Position numbers and translations under genes: made by a program
Shown here: positions 5,546 to 6,772 of the stretch, one piece after another
How the letters are laid out: every line of letters starts with the position of its first letter
How positions within the stretch are numbered: the first letter of the stretch is position 1
DNA from: JANQRV01 sp964533785
GTDB taxonomy: Bacteria > Bacteroidota > Bacteroidia > Chitinophagales > Saprospiraceae
Assembly: GCA_964533785.1 (NCBI GenBank)
Contig: CAZHNG010000356.1
Span: forward strand, 1-6,772
DNA: 6,772 nucleotides
Direction of reading: 5' to 3'
Notes under the pieces: model-generated
Databases searched by the model: none
What the model was told of the DNA's origin: nothing
Seen by the model: the letters and a program-made list of their open reading frames with translations, nothing else

Positions 5546-6732
5546 GAAGACTAGGGATTGTTGCATTTGGCGGCTTTGTTTTGTTGTTTGTCCTATTGGG
5601 GTACAATGGGAGGGGCGGATTATTCAATTTCGAAGGGAAAGATCTTAAGGCTATAAACCATAAGAAGTCTATGAAAGCGGACGCATTAAAATTGGTTGAT
5701 TCGGATGCAGACCATACTACAAGAGCCTTATACCGGTTTTTGTATGATCTGCCGGAAGACAAGATCCTGATGGGGCAAGAAGACGCTCTGGCCTACGGTG
5801 TGCAATGGAAGAATGAATCGGATCGTTCGGATATGCAGGATGTATGCGGAAGTCATCCGGCCGTCTTTGGCTGGGATGTAGGTAAATTAGGGCAATACCC
5901 GCACAATATCGATACCGTAGATTTCGAACAAATGAAAAAATGGATCATCCAGGTACATGAAATGGGGGGAATGAATACCATAAGCTGGCACATGGATAAT
6001 CCGGTGAGTGGTGGTGATCCCTGGGATAAGACCAAAGCGGTTCATACTATTTTACCGGGAGGCGTAAATCATCAATGGTACCGGAGTAAACTGGATACTT
6101 TTGCTGTTTTTGTCCATGACCTGGTGTCTTTCCAAAAGGGCAAGGTGCCTATCCTTTTCCGCCCTTTTCACGAACATACCGGCAGTTGGTTTTGGTGGGG
6201 TGAAAAGCATTGCAGTGAAGAAGCATACAAGGAATTGTGGCGCTTTACGGTCACCTATTTGAGGGACGAAAAAGGAATCCACCAACTCCTTTATGTGTAC
6301 TCCCCCGACCGTGTTTTTTCAGAAGCAGATTACTTAAAACGCTATCCCGGTGACGATTATGTGGATGTGCTGGGGATTGACAATTATTGGAATGTTTGGT
6401 TTTGGACCAACAGGAGGAAGTTGACCCGGTGTTTGCGGATGCTGGTGCGGTTGGCAGAAAAAAAGGGAAAAGTGGCTGCCCTTACGGAAACGGGCCAAAA
6501 CCGCATTCCCAATCGAAAATGGTGGACGCAGGTATTGCTGAAAAGGGTCGCTAAAGATCCGGTGGCTCGCAGAATAGCCTATATGATGGTTTGGCGTAAT
6601 GCCAACGAAAAACATCATTTTGCGCCTTATGCCGGACATCGAAGTGCTGATGACTTCAGACAGTTTGTAGCTGATCCTCAAGTTTTGATGTTGGAGGATT
6701 TGAAGAGGGAGAAGTTGGACGCTGGACGCTAG
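5542..6732 (+). CDS. GH26 family glycoside hydrolase (beta-mannanase-like), exported
   Basis: A 396-residue predicted retaining endo-glycosidase; GH26 members mostly hydrolyse beta-1,4-mannan, and some cleave beta-1,3-xylan or mixed-linkage glucan. Residues about 4-20 are a hydrophobic signal or membrane anchor after M-R-R, without a lipobox or clear signal-peptidase I site. The single GH26 domain spans about 60-380: L-M-G-Q-E near 77-80, a G-W-D-V segment (110-113), S-W-H-M-D-N (148-153), the acid/base motif R-P-F-H-E-H-T-G-S-W-F-W-W-G with Glu211, G-I-D-N-Y-W (278-283), and the nucleophile motif L-T-E-T-G with Glu316. Both catalytic glutamates are present. No carbohydrate-binding module or type IX secretion C-terminal domain is seen. 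Its start overlaps the upstream lipoprotein stop by ATGA. The last residues, DAGR, and the TAG stop lie within the 7-nt repeat array that begins at 6718, so the extreme C-terminus is repeat-derived. Mannan is the likeliest substrate, but the sequence alone does not fix it. Confidence 0.92.
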   Translation: MRRLGIVAFGGFVLLFVLLGYNGRGGLFNFEGKDLKAINHKKSMKADALKLVDSDADHTTRALYRFLYDLPEDKILMGQEDALAYGVQWKNESDRSDMQDVCGSHPAVFGWDVGKLGQYPHNIDTVDFEQMKKWIIQVHEMGGMNTISWHMDNPVSGGDPWDKTKAVHTILPGGVNHQWYRSKLDTFAVFVHDLVSFQKGKVPILFRPFHEHTGSWFWWGEKHCSEEAYKELWRFTVTYLRDEKGIHQLLYVYSPDRVFSEADYLKRYPGDDYVDVLGIDNYWNVWFWTNRRKLTRCLRMLVRLAEKKGKVAALTETGQNRIPNRKWWTQVLLKRVAKDPVARRIAYMMVWRNANEKHHFAPYAGHRSADDFRQFVADPQVLMLEDLKREKLDAGR

Positions 6733-6772
6733 ACGCTGGACGCTAGACGCTGGACGCTAGACGCTGGACGCT
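6718..6772. repeat. 7-nt minisatellite (GACGCTG/GACGCTA, 14-nt period), runs off window
   Basis: Seven full units and one partial unit alternate strictly between GACGCTG and GACGCTA, giving a perfect 14-nt period to the last base of the window. The array is therefore incomplete here. It starts inside the GH26 reading frame and provides that gene's stop at 6730-6732. Its base composition is much more GC-rich than that of the two AT-rich arrays, so it is a different repeat family. Each 14-nt unit holds a CTAG palindrome. Confidence 0.96.

Noticed and set aside
6334..6681. Minus-strand ORF of 115 residues inside the GH26 gene
   Set aside because: It is antisense to conserved GH26 sequence including the nucleophile motif, with no recognisable features of its own.

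Overview
The window looks like chromosomal DNA of a Bacteroidota bacterium, perhaps a free-living Saprospiraceae/Lewinella-like lineage. This is inferred from moderate GC, A-rich start-codon surroundings without clear Shine-Dalgarno sequences, exported enzymes (a lipoprotein, a signal-peptide hydrolase, a GH26 glycosidase) and short-unit minisatellites between genes. No rRNA, tRNA, CRISPR, transposase or phage gene was seen.

Layout: positions 1-231 hold no gene but contain an 8-nt minisatellite (57-131). Minus-strand 232-1329 encodes an exported S9-type (prolyl-oligopeptidase-like) alpha/beta hydrolase. A 162-bp divergent intergenic region (1330-1491) with a small dyad separates it from four plus-strand genes. 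These are an NRAMP-superfamily membrane transporter (1492-2853), an aminoglycoside-phosphotransferase-fold kinase most like 5-methylthioribose kinase (2924-3979), an ADP-ribosylglycohydrolase (DraG/ARH)-family lipoprotein (4229-5545) and a GH26 beta-mannanase-like glycosidase (5542-6732). A 9-nt minisatellite that reverses orientation in its middle (4007-4147) fills most of the gap between the kinase and the DraG-type gene. A third minisatellite, with 7-nt units alternating in a 14-nt period, starts inside the last codons of the GH26 gene and runs off the window end.

How the genes may work together: the firmest link is between the DraG-type lipoprotein and the GH26 enzyme. Their frames overlap by ATGA, so they are probably translationally coupled and both act outside the cytoplasm. 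This suggests that the DraG-fold protein acts on an extracellular glycoside rather than on ADP-ribosylated cytosolic proteins, which is inference. The transporter and kinase lie 70 bp apart on the same strand and could be co-transcribed, but nothing in the sequence ties them to one pathway.

The observations most worth a second look are: the transporter lacks the canonical NRAMP metal-site motifs (DPGN in TM1, MPH in TM6); the lipoprotein-anchored DraG homologue is coupled to a GH26; the orientation-switching 9-nt array could form a long hairpin; and the terminal 7-nt array supplies the GH26 stop codon and carries stops in all six frames. I did not find a convincing wholly new multi-gene defence or mobile system here.
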